From positions 3,737,328-3,801,327 of the forward strand of contig CP051238.1 of the NCBI GenBank assembly GCA_017794925.1: a stretch of DNA of 64,000 nucleotides, written 5' to 3'. The notes beneath the pieces were generated by a model that was given only the letters and a program-made list of their open reading frames with translations, had not been told where the DNA came from and searched no databases. Positions within the stretch are counted from its first letter, which is position 1. Each line of letters starts with the position of its first letter. The DNA comes from Aestuariibacter sp. (lineage in GTDB: Bacteria; Pseudomonadota; Gammaproteobacteria; Enterobacterales; Alteromonadaceae). Below, piece by piece: positions 54,199 through 63,699 of the stretch. The position numbers were made by a program, and so were the translations under genes.

Positions 54199-54936
54199 TT
54201 GGCATTATCGCAGTTAAACTGGCAGGACAGACTTCACGTATTGGTGGGGTATTGCTTGTTAAAAACCGGCCGTCTAACCTTCGACGCTTTTTCAGAAGCA
54301 GAATTAAACGACATTGTTCGCCCCTACTTTCCCATAAAAGTCCCCTTAGACGTGCCCATCGGCGAGGGTAGTTTTGAGTGTCTGGAGGGGCAACTAACCA
54401 TGCCGGCCAGCACCAACCGGTTGACCCTACAGCTGTTTTGCTCGGTAGAAATTCGCGCATTGGGCACGACTATTTACCGTGCTCATGTCGCGGTCTCAAT
54501 CAGTGCCTTGCCAAATTACTATCCCGCTAGCCGCACCCTGCGATTCACTGACGTGCGGGTTGATGTTGTTCATTTGCTCAATGACCGTTACAGCCTGCTT
54601 AAAGATACGCAATTCATCATAGACAGACTGGTACCGGGACCGTTGTCTGGCTTATCTTCGCTACTTGGGCAACCTCTGCGATCAGCCCTTAGCATTGTTA
54701 CCGCGGGCTCTACGGAACAGGCGCTGTCTTATTTGCGCTTGTACTTGCAAGGCAACACTCAGCGTATTCTGGACTATCACAAACCTAAAATTGAGCAACA
54801 GCTACTGAACGAACTTGAATCAAGAGCGGTGGGTTACACCCTTAGCGATGACGTGTGGCGCGAATACCTGTTCGCCCGCTGGGGCAAACGCGTAGTAGTA
54901 GAAGAGAAAAGCCTGCGGTTTTATTTTACTGAATAA
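54199..54936 (+). CDS. Protein of unknown function (DUF1439-like)
   Basis: 245 aa read from a TTG start that has a very strong ribosome site (GAGGAAAGG, 3-11 nt upstream). No signal peptide. The LQLFCSVEIRALGTTIYRAH strand pattern and LRFTDVRVDVVHLL resemble DUF1439/YceB-type lipid-binding proteins, but the lipoprotein signal of that family is missing. Divergent from the adenylate cyclase. Confidence 0.6.
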   Translation: MALSQLNWQDRLHVLVGYCLLKTGRLTFDAFSEAELNDIVRPYFPIKVPLDVPIGEGSFECLEGQLTMPASTNRLTLQLFCSVEIRALGTTIYRAHVAVSISALPNYYPASRTLRFTDVRVDVVHLLNDRYSLLKDTQFIIDRLVPGPLSGLSSLLGQPLRSALSIVTAGSTEQALSYLRLYLQGNTQRILDYHKPKIEQQLLNELESRAVGYTLSDDVWREYLFARWGKRVVVEEKSLRFYFTE

Positions 54937-54941
54937 AAAAA

Positions 54942-54966
54942 CGGAGTGCTTGGATTACGCACTCCG
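54942..54966 (-). terminator. Terminator of the metalloprotease gene
   Basis: 8-bp stem CGGAGTGC / GCACTCCG, 9-nt loop, with TTTTTTT on the minus strand. May also stop transcription from the plus-strand gene. Confidence 0.8.
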
Positions 54967-54997
54967 CTTATGGTTTTTACCCGTTAAACAACAACGG

Positions 54998-57109
54998 CTA
55001 TTGCGAGCATTTTTTACCTCGACAAGGTTTTTCGTTGCCACCGCCGTCATTGGTAGACGTAACAGTCACAGTGTGCCAGGCTGTCCATGCCGAGCTGCCT
55101 GCGTCATTACTTGCACTGACCCGGTATCGATAAGTCCCGGTACCACTTCCGTCAATATGGAAAATCGTATTGGCAGTTAATGTCGCGACAATAGCCGTGC
55201 TCTGCCAACGACCACTCTTATGCTGTTTCTCTCTCTCAACAACAAAAGCGCTCTCATCATCACTGTTATCAATCCAACTCAAAACAGCAGAGCCATCTTG
55301 TCCATCACCTGCGGCCAAACCGGACGGCGCATTAGGTGCCGTTAACTCTGGTGGCGCTTCATCCGTGGTTGCACACACCTCTGCAGACGGTTCCGTAGTA
55401 TTGCCGGCAAGGTCCCGGGCCGTTACGGTAAAGCAGTACTGCGTAAGCGGTGTTAAGCCAGATGCGCTGTAGGCGGTATCAGACTGCCAGGCACTGTCTG
55501 AGCACGCTTCGTCACCAAAGGTACAGGAAAACTGATATGATACCGCGCCTCCGCGATCATCAGTCGCAACAATCGAGTCCATGGTAATTTCATACGCACT
55601 TACAGCAACCGGCGCCTGAGCAAACTCCATCGGATTTGGATCCGGCGGCGTCGTATCGGCAACACCGACTGTGATCTGGCCTTCCAGATAATAATGCCCC
55701 TGACTGCCATAATCGTTGGCATAGATACTGTCTGAACCATACACTTCCAGTAAATAAAGGCCTTCTGCCACTGAGGTGCTGATTGATGCACTGGTTTCAT
55801 AAGCGTCTGCACTGTCAATCAGCAACGTGCCCTGTGCATCGTATAAACGTAAACCAATGTCCAGGTTACCTCCACGACGTGAGGTTCTGGTGAAGGCATC
55901 CCAGGCAGGTGTTGCATTGATGGTTAATGCCCCCGTGCCCGCACTGAACTGGAACCAATCGGTGTCTGCGACCTGAATACTACCTTTGTTATCGGTAACT
56001 GTATTACCCGGATCGACTTCTCGATTCGTCGCACTGAACTGCCCGCTTTCGTCTATCATCAATGCCACGGGATTACTGTTGCTACCCGCAGTGTCTGCAC
56101 TTCCGCCCAGGTGACCCTGCAAAATCGCAATATCATCCTGCAGTTGATTCGCGTCAGGATAGTCGCCTTTACTCCATTGGGTGACATTCTTGTAATAGCC
56201 CACTCCCATAATCGGGGCCCAGCTGGATGGCTCACTATCAGCCCCTAAACCACGATAATAACTGGTGGTAGAGCTACCATCATGGCCTAAGCCAAAATTG
56301 TGGCCCATCTCGTGGGAACCCGCTTCAGCCATAAAATTAGCGGCACCGCCACCTAAGCGGTTGTAATACACCAGTGCTGGCTGATAATACGTGTAATTAC
56401 TTCTTCCCCACACGCCAATATAAGCAACGCCTCCGGCGCCCTGGCTGGGCATGGCGGCACCGTTTTTGTCTGAATCTTTTGTAAACAATAGCCAGCCAGT
56501 ATTAGGACCAAAACTCTCTGGGGCTTCTGTTGTAATATCGACATCGAACGCGGCAAAATCATCTGCGACACGCGTCCATATCTCATGGATACGAGCACGT
56601 TCCACATCGCTAAAATTGGTCGGGTTACCATCTAAATCAAATGGTTCAGTGTCATAGGTCGCACCGCCGCCCCAGGCTTTTCCGCTAATTAGTCCACCAT
56701 CGAAATCCAAAAAGATTTTATTGGAAGAGCTTGGGTTGGTATGTAACTTAAACACATCAACGGTGGGTAATACCGCTGAGGTTGATGTGGTTTCAGCGGT
56801 TTCCGAAGTAGCGTCTTCAACCAATCCCTCTTCTACGTAGAAAAGTTCACCATTGTCATCGGCATCCATTAAGCGCTGATCGATTTGAGGAATACCAAGA
56901 TCAGACAACCGCTGTAGCGCGCGCTCTCTGGCTTGTTGAGGCACTTTCAGTAGTTTTTGTTTGAGTCTGCCCTCAGGCACATCTTTTAATGCTTGGGGAG
57001 GACGTTTATCTGCCTGTTGAGGCAGAGGGGCCGCATAGCTGGCAGTCGCAATTGAGGCGCTTACACACCCCGCAAGTAAACTCAAAGTAAAGTGAGTCGA
57101 GAATTTCAT
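54998..57109 (-). CDS. Secreted metzincin metalloprotease with fibronectin III domains
   Basis: 703 aa: signal peptide (to about residue 27), propeptide-like region, catalytic domain (about 115-335) with the zinc motif HEMGHNFGLGH (266-276), a beta-rich pre-C-terminal-like domain (about 350-480) and two fibronectin type III domains (about 495-585 and 590-690) ending CRGKKC. It probably digests surface or matrix proteins outside the cell. A c-di-GMP riboswitch precedes the gene, so expression should follow the sessile/motile switch. Confidence 0.88.
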   Translation of the reverse strand: MKFSTHFTLSLLAGCVSASIATASYAAPLPQQADKRPPQALKDVPEGRLKQKLLKVPQQARERALQRLSDLGIPQIDQRLMDADDNGELFYVEEGLVEDATSETAETTSTSAVLPTVDVFKLHTNPSSSNKIFLDFDGGLISGKAWGGGATYDTEPFDLDGNPTNFSDVERARIHEIWTRVADDFAAFDVDITTEAPESFGPNTGWLLFTKDSDKNGAAMPSQGAGGVAYIGVWGRSNYTYYQPALVYYNRLGGGAANFMAEAGSHEMGHNFGLGHDGSSTTSYYRGLGADSEPSSWAPIMGVGYYKNVTQWSKGDYPDANQLQDDIAILQGHLGGSADTAGSNSNPVALMIDESGQFSATNREVDPGNTVTDNKGSIQVADTDWFQFSAGTGALTINATPAWDAFTRTSRRGGNLDIGLRLYDAQGTLLIDSADAYETSASISTSVAEGLYLLEVYGSDSIYANDYGSQGHYYLEGQITVGVADTTPPDPNPMEFAQAPVAVSAYEITMDSIVATDDRGGAVSYQFSCTFGDEACSDSAWQSDTAYSASGLTPLTQYCFTVTARDLAGNTTEPSAEVCATTDEAPPELTAPNAPSGLAAGDGQDGSAVLSWIDNSDDESAFVVEREKQHKSGRWQSTAIVATLTANTIFHIDGSGTGTYRYRVSASNDAGSSAWTAWHTVTVTSTNDGGGNEKPCRGKKCSQ

Positions 57110-57121
57110 GTTGTTGCTCCA

Positions 57122-57155
57122 AATCGGTAAATCTAGGTCATTTGGAACGGAAAGT
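57122..57155 (-). promoter_or_regulatory. Possible ribosome-site-masking hairpin (riboswitch output)
   Basis: On the minus strand CCAAAT and ATTTGG flank a 15-nt loop; the second arm runs into the GGAG ribosome site of the protease gene. It could serve as the expression platform of the riboswitch (translation control). Inference. Confidence 0.4.
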
Positions 57156-57182
57156 TAGCCTGTGATCTGGTCCCTGATACCA

Positions 57183-57272
57183 CGTGGCCAGCAATCCCGC
57201 TATCGTAGAGTATTCACTCCTTAGACCGGTGACTTTGCGTCCCACGCTTTCGCGAGGTTTGCCCTGTTGTGT
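57183..57272 (-). ncRNA. c-di-GMP-I (GEMM) riboswitch
   Basis: The minus strand carries the hallmark elements in order: CAGGGCAAACC, a GAAA tetraloop (CGCGAAAGCG), GTGGGACGCAAAGTCACCGG, the CTAA tetraloop-receptor segment, and ATAGCGGGATTGCTGG. This matches the Vc2-type aptamer element by element. It lies in the leader of the secreted metalloprotease, 74 nt before the ATG. Confidence 0.92.
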
Positions 57273-57290
57273 TAAATAACACATCAACAG
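57264..57290 (-). other. Hairpin overlapping the riboswitch 5' edge
   Basis: CTGTTG-A-TGTGTTA / TAACACA-CAG on the minus strand can pair and would compete with the first aptamer helix. The rest of the gap to 57532 is AT-rich promoter-like sequence, with a GTGAGCTCAC palindrome at 57459-57468. Confidence 0.4.
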
Positions 57291-57532
57291 GTTATCAGGC
57301 TGGCCTGGACTTCACTGTATGTACTTCAAACAGCAGGTGTAGGAACCAATACTTATTCTTCAAAGTTCTATTACTGAACATAGACAAAAAAGTATCAATA
57401 ATCTTTAAATATATTCATTTATAAATAACAAGTCACTGTTTACACAATGAATATTTAGTGAGCTCACAAACACAGTAAGCCTGGTGACAGACTTAAACAA
57501 ACCGGCTCTCATAAGGAATAGGCTTGTAAAAC

Positions 57533-58363
57533 TTAAGCTTGCAAGCGCCTGAAAACACGAATCACAAAATCTGCCGTTACCGGAAAATCAGATTGGATTA
57601 ATGCTTCGGCTTTTTCAGCAGGTAATCGCCAGTAATAAGGCGTCATTTCCATCAATGCTTTGCGCATTGATGATGAATTAAAATCAATGGTAAACGTAAG
57701 TCCATCCGTGTCGATGAGTTCAAAACCCGGCATATCAATGACTTTCGTTTCGTGCTTGCGTGGCGATTGGTATATGGCTTGTTTGATTTCCCACAAATGG
57801 TTTGGGCCCGGATCGACCATAATACAAAGTCCTTGGGTTTCAATCACCCGTGCATATTCTTCTGCATGACCAGGGGCAAACACTTGTAAAACAGTGTGAA
57901 GTGACTTGTCGGCTACCGGCAAACGGGTACTGCTTGCTACAGCAAAATGACAGTTTTTAAAACGCTTTGCGGCAAGTTCGACCGCATGTTTAGCAATATC
58001 ACTACCCCACCCCTGAACATTTACGCCACCAGCTTCCAGCGCATCTCTAATGGTCCCCAAATAGCTTCCTTCACCACAGCCTGCGTCGTAGAGATTGAGT
58101 GTTGGAAATTGTGCTGGCGATACAAAGGATTGGATTTTAGTCGTAATAGCCTGCATGAGCCTGACATAGCCCTGACCGTCGTGAAAGCCACGACGAGCAT
58201 TCAGCATGGTCTTATCATCACCAGGCTGCCTGGAATTTTTATGTTGAACCGGCAGCAGGTTAAGGTAACCGGATTTGGCTTCATCAAAGCTGTGGCGGTT
58301 ATCACAGCGCCACGTTTTCCCCTGCTGATTTAAGGGATGCTGGCATAAAGGGCAGTACCACAT
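57533..58363 (-). CDS. rlmA: 23S rRNA (guanine-745-N1) methyltransferase
   Basis: 276 aa. N-terminal zinc finger (WYCPLCQHPLNQQ...WRCDNRHSFD), then SAM methyltransferase (LYDAGCGEGSYLG). Methylates G745 of 23S rRNA. Confidence 0.93.
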   Translation of the reverse strand: MWYCPLCQHPLNQQGKTWRCDNRHSFDEAKSGYLNLLPVQHKNSRQPGDDKTMLNARRGFHDGQGYVRLMQAITTKIQSFVSPAQFPTLNLYDAGCGEGSYLGTIRDALEAGGVNVQGWGSDIAKHAVELAAKRFKNCHFAVASSTRLPVADKSLHTVLQVFAPGHAEEYARVIETQGLCIMVDPGPNHLWEIKQAIYQSPRKHETKVIDMPGFELIDTDGLTFTIDFNSSSMRKALMEMTPYYWRLPAEKAEALIQSDFPVTADFVIRVFRRLQA

Positions 58364-58407
58364 CGTCGGCTCCGGTTCAAAAAGCCGCTATGCTACCTGT
58401 TCTGCTT

Positions 58408-59850
58408 TTAGGTGTCACTAACAATGGACAGCGGTACTTCTTCCTCGTGCTCGCCAATATCATCGATGTTTAATGACGGATCGTCGATACTTGCTTCCAG
58501 CATATCAAATGCTTCCCGGCAATATTGTGCAAGAGGTTGCAGCGACTTAATGGTTTTATTGCAACACACCATGCCAATATTAGCCGTGCCGTTATAAGTC
58601 ATTAAGGTAATATTTACCCCGCCCCCCGGCGTCATGGTAGAAATGGGGTAACAGCCCAACAGCTCGCTGTCTTTAAAATACTTTGCATGAGTTGGACCCG
58701 GCACATTAGAAATCAAAATGTTGGCAATAGGCCGTACCCAGTTAGAAATGCGCAGCCACTCAAACACCAGCGCGATTGCCTGTATACCAATCGTATAGGC
58801 ACTGAATGCGGCGGGCCGGGCACGTTGAGCGGCATGCTTAACTACCCGGTGATGATAAATAATTTGCCGTAATCTCAGGTAAGGATCGTGTTCTGCGTGT
58901 GCCAGTTGAACCGGTACTATCGCAATTTTGTTACCACTGGTTTTCTCGCCTGGTTTACGCAGGTTAATCGGCATATTGGTGTAAAGCGCCTGCTTGAATA
59001 CATGCCCGTGATCCTGCAGCAGTCTGTGCACTCCAATATCGAAAGCGGTTAACAGAATTTCGTTTGCAGAAGCGCGAGTACGCCTGGCTAGCGCACGAAT
59101 ACGTGCAAAATCCAGATCAAAAGTCGCTACGGCCCTGCCCGCTTGCACCTGGCCGGTGAGCACGGTTCGCGTACCTGAAAAAGGAACTGGCATATAGTGA
59201 CGGTTAATTCGTAATAACCGCAGTAGCAGTCCCATAATAATCACCATGACGTCTTTACTGGTCATGATAAATTCCCAGACATTCAGCCAGATGCGCTTGA
59301 AGCGTTTGTACTGCTTTGCCGGTGAATGTCGCAGGCGTTTAATCGCCCAAACCGGAACAAAGCCGTCGGATTGCGGTTCATCCAGGTAGCCAGCCTGAAA
59401 CCAGCGCACCAGAGTGGCACCGTCGCCATACAAATGATGCACCCTGGCATAAATAGCAAATGTATGGTGTGTGGGGTCATAAAGAAAATGGTATTGCCAC
59501 AATGGTTTTTGAGGGTCGAGCCGGGTTTCGTGCATACGGGCAATGAAGCTGTCCAGCGCCTCTCGATCGTCGATATTGTCAATTTGGTGGCATTGCACAT
59601 GGTAGTCCATCTGCATATTTTTTACTGGCTGCAGTCCCAGCGGCCAGATTGCAATCGCTTTTACACGACAATTAAACGGCGGACACGCTCTCGCGAATCC
59701 CTGCATTTCCTTGTGCAACGCAGTGACGTAGGCTGTTGGATCCTGACCTTCGGGAATCGATAAAATCTGTAAACAGGCAACATGTTTCGGGTTCGCCTGG
59801 GACTCGGTTATCCAAAACGATTTATCAAGGAACGATAGCTTTCTCGCCAT
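58408..59850 (-). CDS. Wax ester synthase / diacylglycerol acyltransferase
   Basis: 480 aa of the bacterial WS/DGAT family with the catalytic motif HHLYGDG (138-144), PLWQYHF before it and SNVPGPTHAKYFKDSELLGC near the end. Makes wax esters or triacylglycerol storage lipid at the membrane. Last gene of the DUF445-tetR-WS/DGAT operon (6-bp gap). Confidence 0.92.
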   Translation of the reverse strand: MARKLSFLDKSFWITESQANPKHVACLQILSIPEGQDPTAYVTALHKEMQGFARACPPFNCRVKAIAIWPLGLQPVKNMQMDYHVQCHQIDNIDDREALDSFIARMHETRLDPQKPLWQYHFLYDPTHHTFAIYARVHHLYGDGATLVRWFQAGYLDEPQSDGFVPVWAIKRLRHSPAKQYKRFKRIWLNVWEFIMTSKDVMVIIMGLLLRLLRINRHYMPVPFSGTRTVLTGQVQAGRAVATFDLDFARIRALARRTRASANEILLTAFDIGVHRLLQDHGHVFKQALYTNMPINLRKPGEKTSGNKIAIVPVQLAHAEHDPYLRLRQIIYHHRVVKHAAQRARPAAFSAYTIGIQAIALVFEWLRISNWVRPIANILISNVPGPTHAKYFKDSELLGCYPISTMTPGGGVNITLMTYNGTANIGMVCCNKTIKSLQPLAQYCREAFDMLEASIDDPSLNIDDIGEHEEEVPLSIVSDT

Positions 59851-59856
59851 ACTTAC

Positions 59857-60522
59857 CTAGCCCTCCAGTGCTTCGGTCGTGGTCAGGTTCGCCATAGAGT
59901 GGTGCTCTATCGCACTTTGCAACTGACTCAGCGTACTTTCTTCCAAGGCAAACCTCGGCAATAACGCCGTCATAATCAAACTCAGGGCATGAAACTTCTG
60001 GGCCGCGGGATCGTTCACCGCACGCAGGTCATCGTACTGACCACTTTGCGTCAGAATCATACTGATCAGGTCTACCATTAGTCGTTGTTGAGCTGGGGTG
60101 GCCGCGAGCTGAGCTTCCCTGGCAAAGCGTTGCATTAGTGTAAGCAACCCACTTTCCAATTGTTTAAACAATAATTTGTGGAGTCGTTTGGCGCGGGGAT
60201 ATTTTTCTGCAATATCGGCTGGGCTGCGATATAAAAAACGGAAGTCCTGCAGTTTATCAATAATAATTGCCAGAAAATAAAAGAAGTCCTCTACTGCCAC
60301 TTTTTCCAGCGTTGCAGGACGAAAAAGCTGCTGCATTTCATCGCTGTGCCACTGAATAAGCGCATCAACGATAAGCTCCTTACCTTTAAAATGGTAATAA
60401 AGGTTGCCCGGACTAATATCCATTTCCATGGCAATGTCGACCGACGTCACGCTGTTTTCACCGTGTTCATTAAACAGCGCAAGCGCAGTAAGTAATACCC
60501 GTTTCGCAGTTTTGCCTGCCAT
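59857..60522 (-). CDS. TetR-family regulator of the lipid operon
   Basis: 221 aa: helix-turn-helix VDIAMEMDISPGNLYYHFKG and a ligand domain. It sits between DUF445 and WS/DGAT genes with 6-bp gaps, so it probably regulates its own operon; the ligand is not known. Confidence 0.87.
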   Translation of the reverse strand: MAGKTAKRVLLTALALFNEHGENSVTSVDIAMEMDISPGNLYYHFKGKELIVDALIQWHSDEMQQLFRPATLEKVAVEDFFYFLAIIIDKLQDFRFLYRSPADIAEKYPRAKRLHKLLFKQLESGLLTLMQRFAREAQLAATPAQQRLMVDLISMILTQSGQYDDLRAVNDPAAQKFHALSLIMTALLPRFALEESTLSQLQSAIEHHSMANLTTTEALEG

Positions 60523-60528
60523 GGTCTT

Positions 60529-61740
60529 TTATCCCAACATCAGTAAGTACAACTGTGCAAACCCTGCTGCCATGCCCAGTATTGCCCCGGTCACGATGAG
60601 TTTCCACTCATCCTGCTGATAGGCTGGCCTCAGTACACCTTCAAACTCTTCCGAACTCAGCGCTTGCATGCGCTCACACAAATCATCGCCCACTCGCAAC
60701 GCTTCGTTCGCGTAATCAAAAGCATAGTACAAGTACTTATCGGAATCTTCGAATAAACGCTTCACGGCCATGGACTTCATCTTAAAGTAATTCTCTGAGC
60801 CCACCCCCAGAGCAAAATAGGGCTGTGCAATGGCCACGTACCGTTCAATCGCGTCGTTTACGTGTAATTCTATCAGTTCCAATAACTGCGCAGAGCCCGA
60901 GCCATGCAGAATCATATGGGTGATATTTTTGGGATTGATCAGCTTTTGCTCAATAATGTCGGCATAGACACGGGACACTTCCGTTTGCCGCTTTAGGAAC
61001 ATGCCCTGAATGGTAAAACCCGCGATGCGGATTGGCTGCTTGGGCTCGAAAATAATTTTGATGGCGATCCAATTGGTTGCGTAACCAACCAGTAACCCGC
61101 CTAACGGGAGAATCCACCAGGCCTGATAGAAGTACCACAGCGCCATTGTCGGCAAACCAAAAAGAAAACCAAAATAAAATCCCGACTGAACGATAAACGG
61201 AAACTCTTTTTCACCGGAGCGAAGGAAGATTTCATTGATCAGTTCCGGCGAATTTACCAGTTGCTCAACCACCAGTTCTTTGATGTCGAGAATTTCATTC
61301 ACATTATGCTGGAAATCCTCCACCATTTTGGCAACAACATAAGGAATATCATCTTCTATGCGCCGGTACACCAGATTCTTGCCTTGTACCGGCAGCGCGG
61401 CCCAAACGGTCGGCGCTGAAGTTTCCATGACCTCATTGACAATTTTACGCACCACCTGATGCAAGCGATGTTCGATGGCTTTAGTGAGCGCTTCTGGCTC
61501 GAGCCGATTGGCCAGTTCTTCGACGCTAAGTAATTTACCGAGTACCAGTTCCACTTCAATCTCGGCCATTTCCTTGCGCTTGGCCGGAATTAATCCCTGC
61601 CAGCCGAAGACAGGCGGAATACCAATAAACTTCAGCGGGTAAAACATCATTTTTACCGCGAGGTAGTTTGTGCCCCACCCCACCAGCGCACTGATCAGTG
61701 GGATAGACAGCAAACTCAATGTTTGTAAATTCCAGTCCAT
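60529..61740 (-). CDS. DUF445-family membrane protein
   Basis: 403 aa with an N-terminal membrane segment (LISALVGWGTNYLAVKMMFY), an LLVGYATNWIAIKIIFEP hairpin in the middle and a C-terminal membrane helix. The two GYxTNxxAxKxxF repeats define DUF445. Function unknown; heads the lipid operon and is divergent from the patatin gene. Confidence 0.85.
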   Translation of the reverse strand: MDWNLQTLSLLSIPLISALVGWGTNYLAVKMMFYPLKFIGIPPVFGWQGLIPAKRKEMAEIEVELVLGKLLSVEELANRLEPEALTKAIEHRLHQVVRKIVNEVMETSAPTVWAALPVQGKNLVYRRIEDDIPYVVAKMVEDFQHNVNEILDIKELVVEQLVNSPELINEIFLRSGEKEFPFIVQSGFYFGFLFGLPTMALWYFYQAWWILPLGGLLVGYATNWIAIKIIFEPKQPIRIAGFTIQGMFLKRQTEVSRVYADIIEQKLINPKNITHMILHGSGSAQLLELIELHVNDAIERYVAIAQPYFALGVGSENYFKMKSMAVKRLFEDSDKYLYYAFDYANEALRVGDDLCERMQALSSEEFEGVLRPAYQQDEWKLIVTGAILGMAAGFAQLYLLMLG

Positions 61741-62023
61741 GTTTTGCTACGTATCGTTATTTTTAATGTTTAGCAGTGTTCAGGCTACTGACTGCTGACG
61801 CGCTGGTCAACTTAACTTTATTTATAGATGTAATAATTGATGTAAACCAACTATTTGCCCGAAAATGCCGCTAACTGGAACGATTTGGTGTGTTTGTGGC
61901 TCTAACGTATAAATTCACATAGACTTTACAAATATAAGTGGGGTTTACCGGGATTGGGTAGCAAATTCTAATTTTGCTTCTTACACTGCCGGTAACGACG
62001 TTGTCCCAATACGGGGAGGAAGT

Positions 62024-63484
62024 ATGTCTCTGTTTTCAACACAACTATCTGACATAGAGAAAGCACTCGAAAACGCCAGCAGTTACAGCGAATACCGTGA
62101 CGCTTGCCTGGCGCATGATGCTATATCGGGCGCGAACGAGTGGAAAGCAAAAGATCCCTGTCGGGACTACGATTACCGGTTAATTCGCAAGCGCGTTCAG
62201 CGCATAAAGCTGGCACAGAGCAAGCAGGATATCCCTGCTTTGATGTCAATTCTTCACGAAGGTTTGCACGGTAATCTGGGGAATATTGCCAATCCAGAAT
62301 TAATCACGAAAAGTAAAATCGGTACCAAACATTTGATTGAAGAGTTTATCAATCAGGTTGTCAGTGCCTTGGAACAAATTTATACAGCCGACGAAGACAT
62401 TGTCGACTTCTACGACAAACTGACGTTTTTTGAAGAAACAGCGCATGCCTATGGCCGCAGCTGTTTAATGCTATCTGGCGGTGCGGGGCTTGGCTTTTTC
62501 CACTGCGGGGTTGTGAAGTCGCTCAATGAACAAAACCTCCTGCCGACTGTTATTTCCGGCGCAAGCGCTGGCTCCATTATCGCAGCCATGCTGGCCACGC
62601 GAACCCATGATGAACTGCTGGAATCATTAAGTGCCGAATTTATTTATGAGCACTTTAAGAACTGGCGGCTTTGGGGCGGGCTAGGTAAGAAAAGCCTGTT
62701 AGATAGCCGGGCACTGGAAAACACCCTGATAGCCTTGTTTGATTTAACGACGTTCGAAGAGGCCTATGCGAAGACGGGGCGACACGTCACGGTGACCGTG
62801 TCACCGGCAGATTTACACCAGTATTCTCGGTTACTCAATGCCAAAACCTCACCCAATGCGTTAATCATGCAGGCTGTTCGCGCGTCATGCGCCGTGCCTA
62901 TGTTGTTTACGCCTGTGCAACTGAAAGCCAAAACAGCCGATGGCGAGATTGTGCCGTATATTCCTAACCGACGTTTTGCCGACGGGTCGATTATGGCCGA
63001 CCTCCCCTTTCAGCAATTATCGCGTTTGTACGGTGTAAACCACAGCATCGTGAGCCAGACTAACCCTCTGGCTGTGCCTTTTATAACGGGGGCACGCTCA
63101 CATGCAAAAACCTTAACCAGCATGACTCTCAGACACATCAGCCAGTTGGCAAAAGCGAACAGCGTATTTGCCTTTGACGTGATGGAACAACTGGTGCCAA
63201 ATCGCGGCGGTAAACTGGCGATTCACAAAATACGATCTGTCATCGACCAGCAATACGTTGGCAACATTAATATCCTGCCCGACAAGCAAATCCGTAATCT
63301 GATGCAAGTGGTTGCTAACCCGACTCTGGACAGCATAAAAACGTTAATTGAGAGCGGTGAACGCGCTACCTGGCCACAACTGGATGTGATTCGACGAAAC
63401 ACGATGATCAGCGAAACATTACGCAGTAAGTTAAAAGCATTGAAACAACGGGAGGCCCGGTTGTTTGAGCATGAGGCGGTTTAA
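62024..63484 (+). CDS. Patatin-like phospholipase with DUF3336
   Basis: 486 aa: N-terminal DUF3336 helical domain (about 10-140), then a patatin domain with the oxyanion motif GGAGLG (152-157), the nucleophile Ser181 in GASAGS, and the catalytic Asp in DGSIMADLP. This architecture is that of triacylglycerol lipases/phospholipases acting on storage lipid. Strong GGGGAGGAA ribosome site. Divergent from the WS/DGAT operon. Confidence 0.92.
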   Translation: MSLFSTQLSDIEKALENASSYSEYRDACLAHDAISGANEWKAKDPCRDYDYRLIRKRVQRIKLAQSKQDIPALMSILHEGLHGNLGNIANPELITKSKIGTKHLIEEFINQVVSALEQIYTADEDIVDFYDKLTFFEETAHAYGRSCLMLSGGAGLGFFHCGVVKSLNEQNLLPTVISGASAGSIIAAMLATRTHDELLESLSAEFIYEHFKNWRLWGGLGKKSLLDSRALENTLIALFDLTTFEEAYAKTGRHVTVTVSPADLHQYSRLLNAKTSPNALIMQAVRASCAVPMLFTPVQLKAKTADGEIVPYIPNRRFADGSIMADLPFQQLSRLYGVNHSIVSQTNPLAVPFITGARSHAKTLTSMTLRHISQLAKANSVFAFDVMEQLVPNRGGKLAIHKIRSVIDQQYVGNINILPDKQIRNLMQVVANPTLDSIKTLIESGERATWPQLDVIRRNTMISETLRSKLKALKQREARLFEHEAV

Positions 63485-63659
63485 TTAGATCCCTGATATC
63501 GATGCGCGATTCAGGGACGACGGTTGTTAAATATCGCTGCGTATTCAAGGACAAGGCAATTAGATATTTCCAGGCTTATGACAACGCTGGAGCACTGGAT
63601 ATTAGATCAACACTGGCAAAGAGTACGGCATTTGAAGGTCACTGCGTAACTACCGTTGC

Positions 63660-63687
63660 CCCGGAAAGTACGTAGTACGTTTCCGGG
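63660..63687. other. Hairpin between two converging genes
   Basis: 8-bp arms CCCGGAAA / TTTCCGGG around a 12-nt loop; no clear T run, so terminator activity is uncertain. Confidence 0.4.
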
Positions 63688-63699
63688 CTCTTACCAAAA

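Noticed and set aside
57459..57468. GTGAGCTCAC as a CRP site
   Set aside because: The spacing (two bases between TGA and TCA) does not fit the TGTGA-N6-TCACA pattern.
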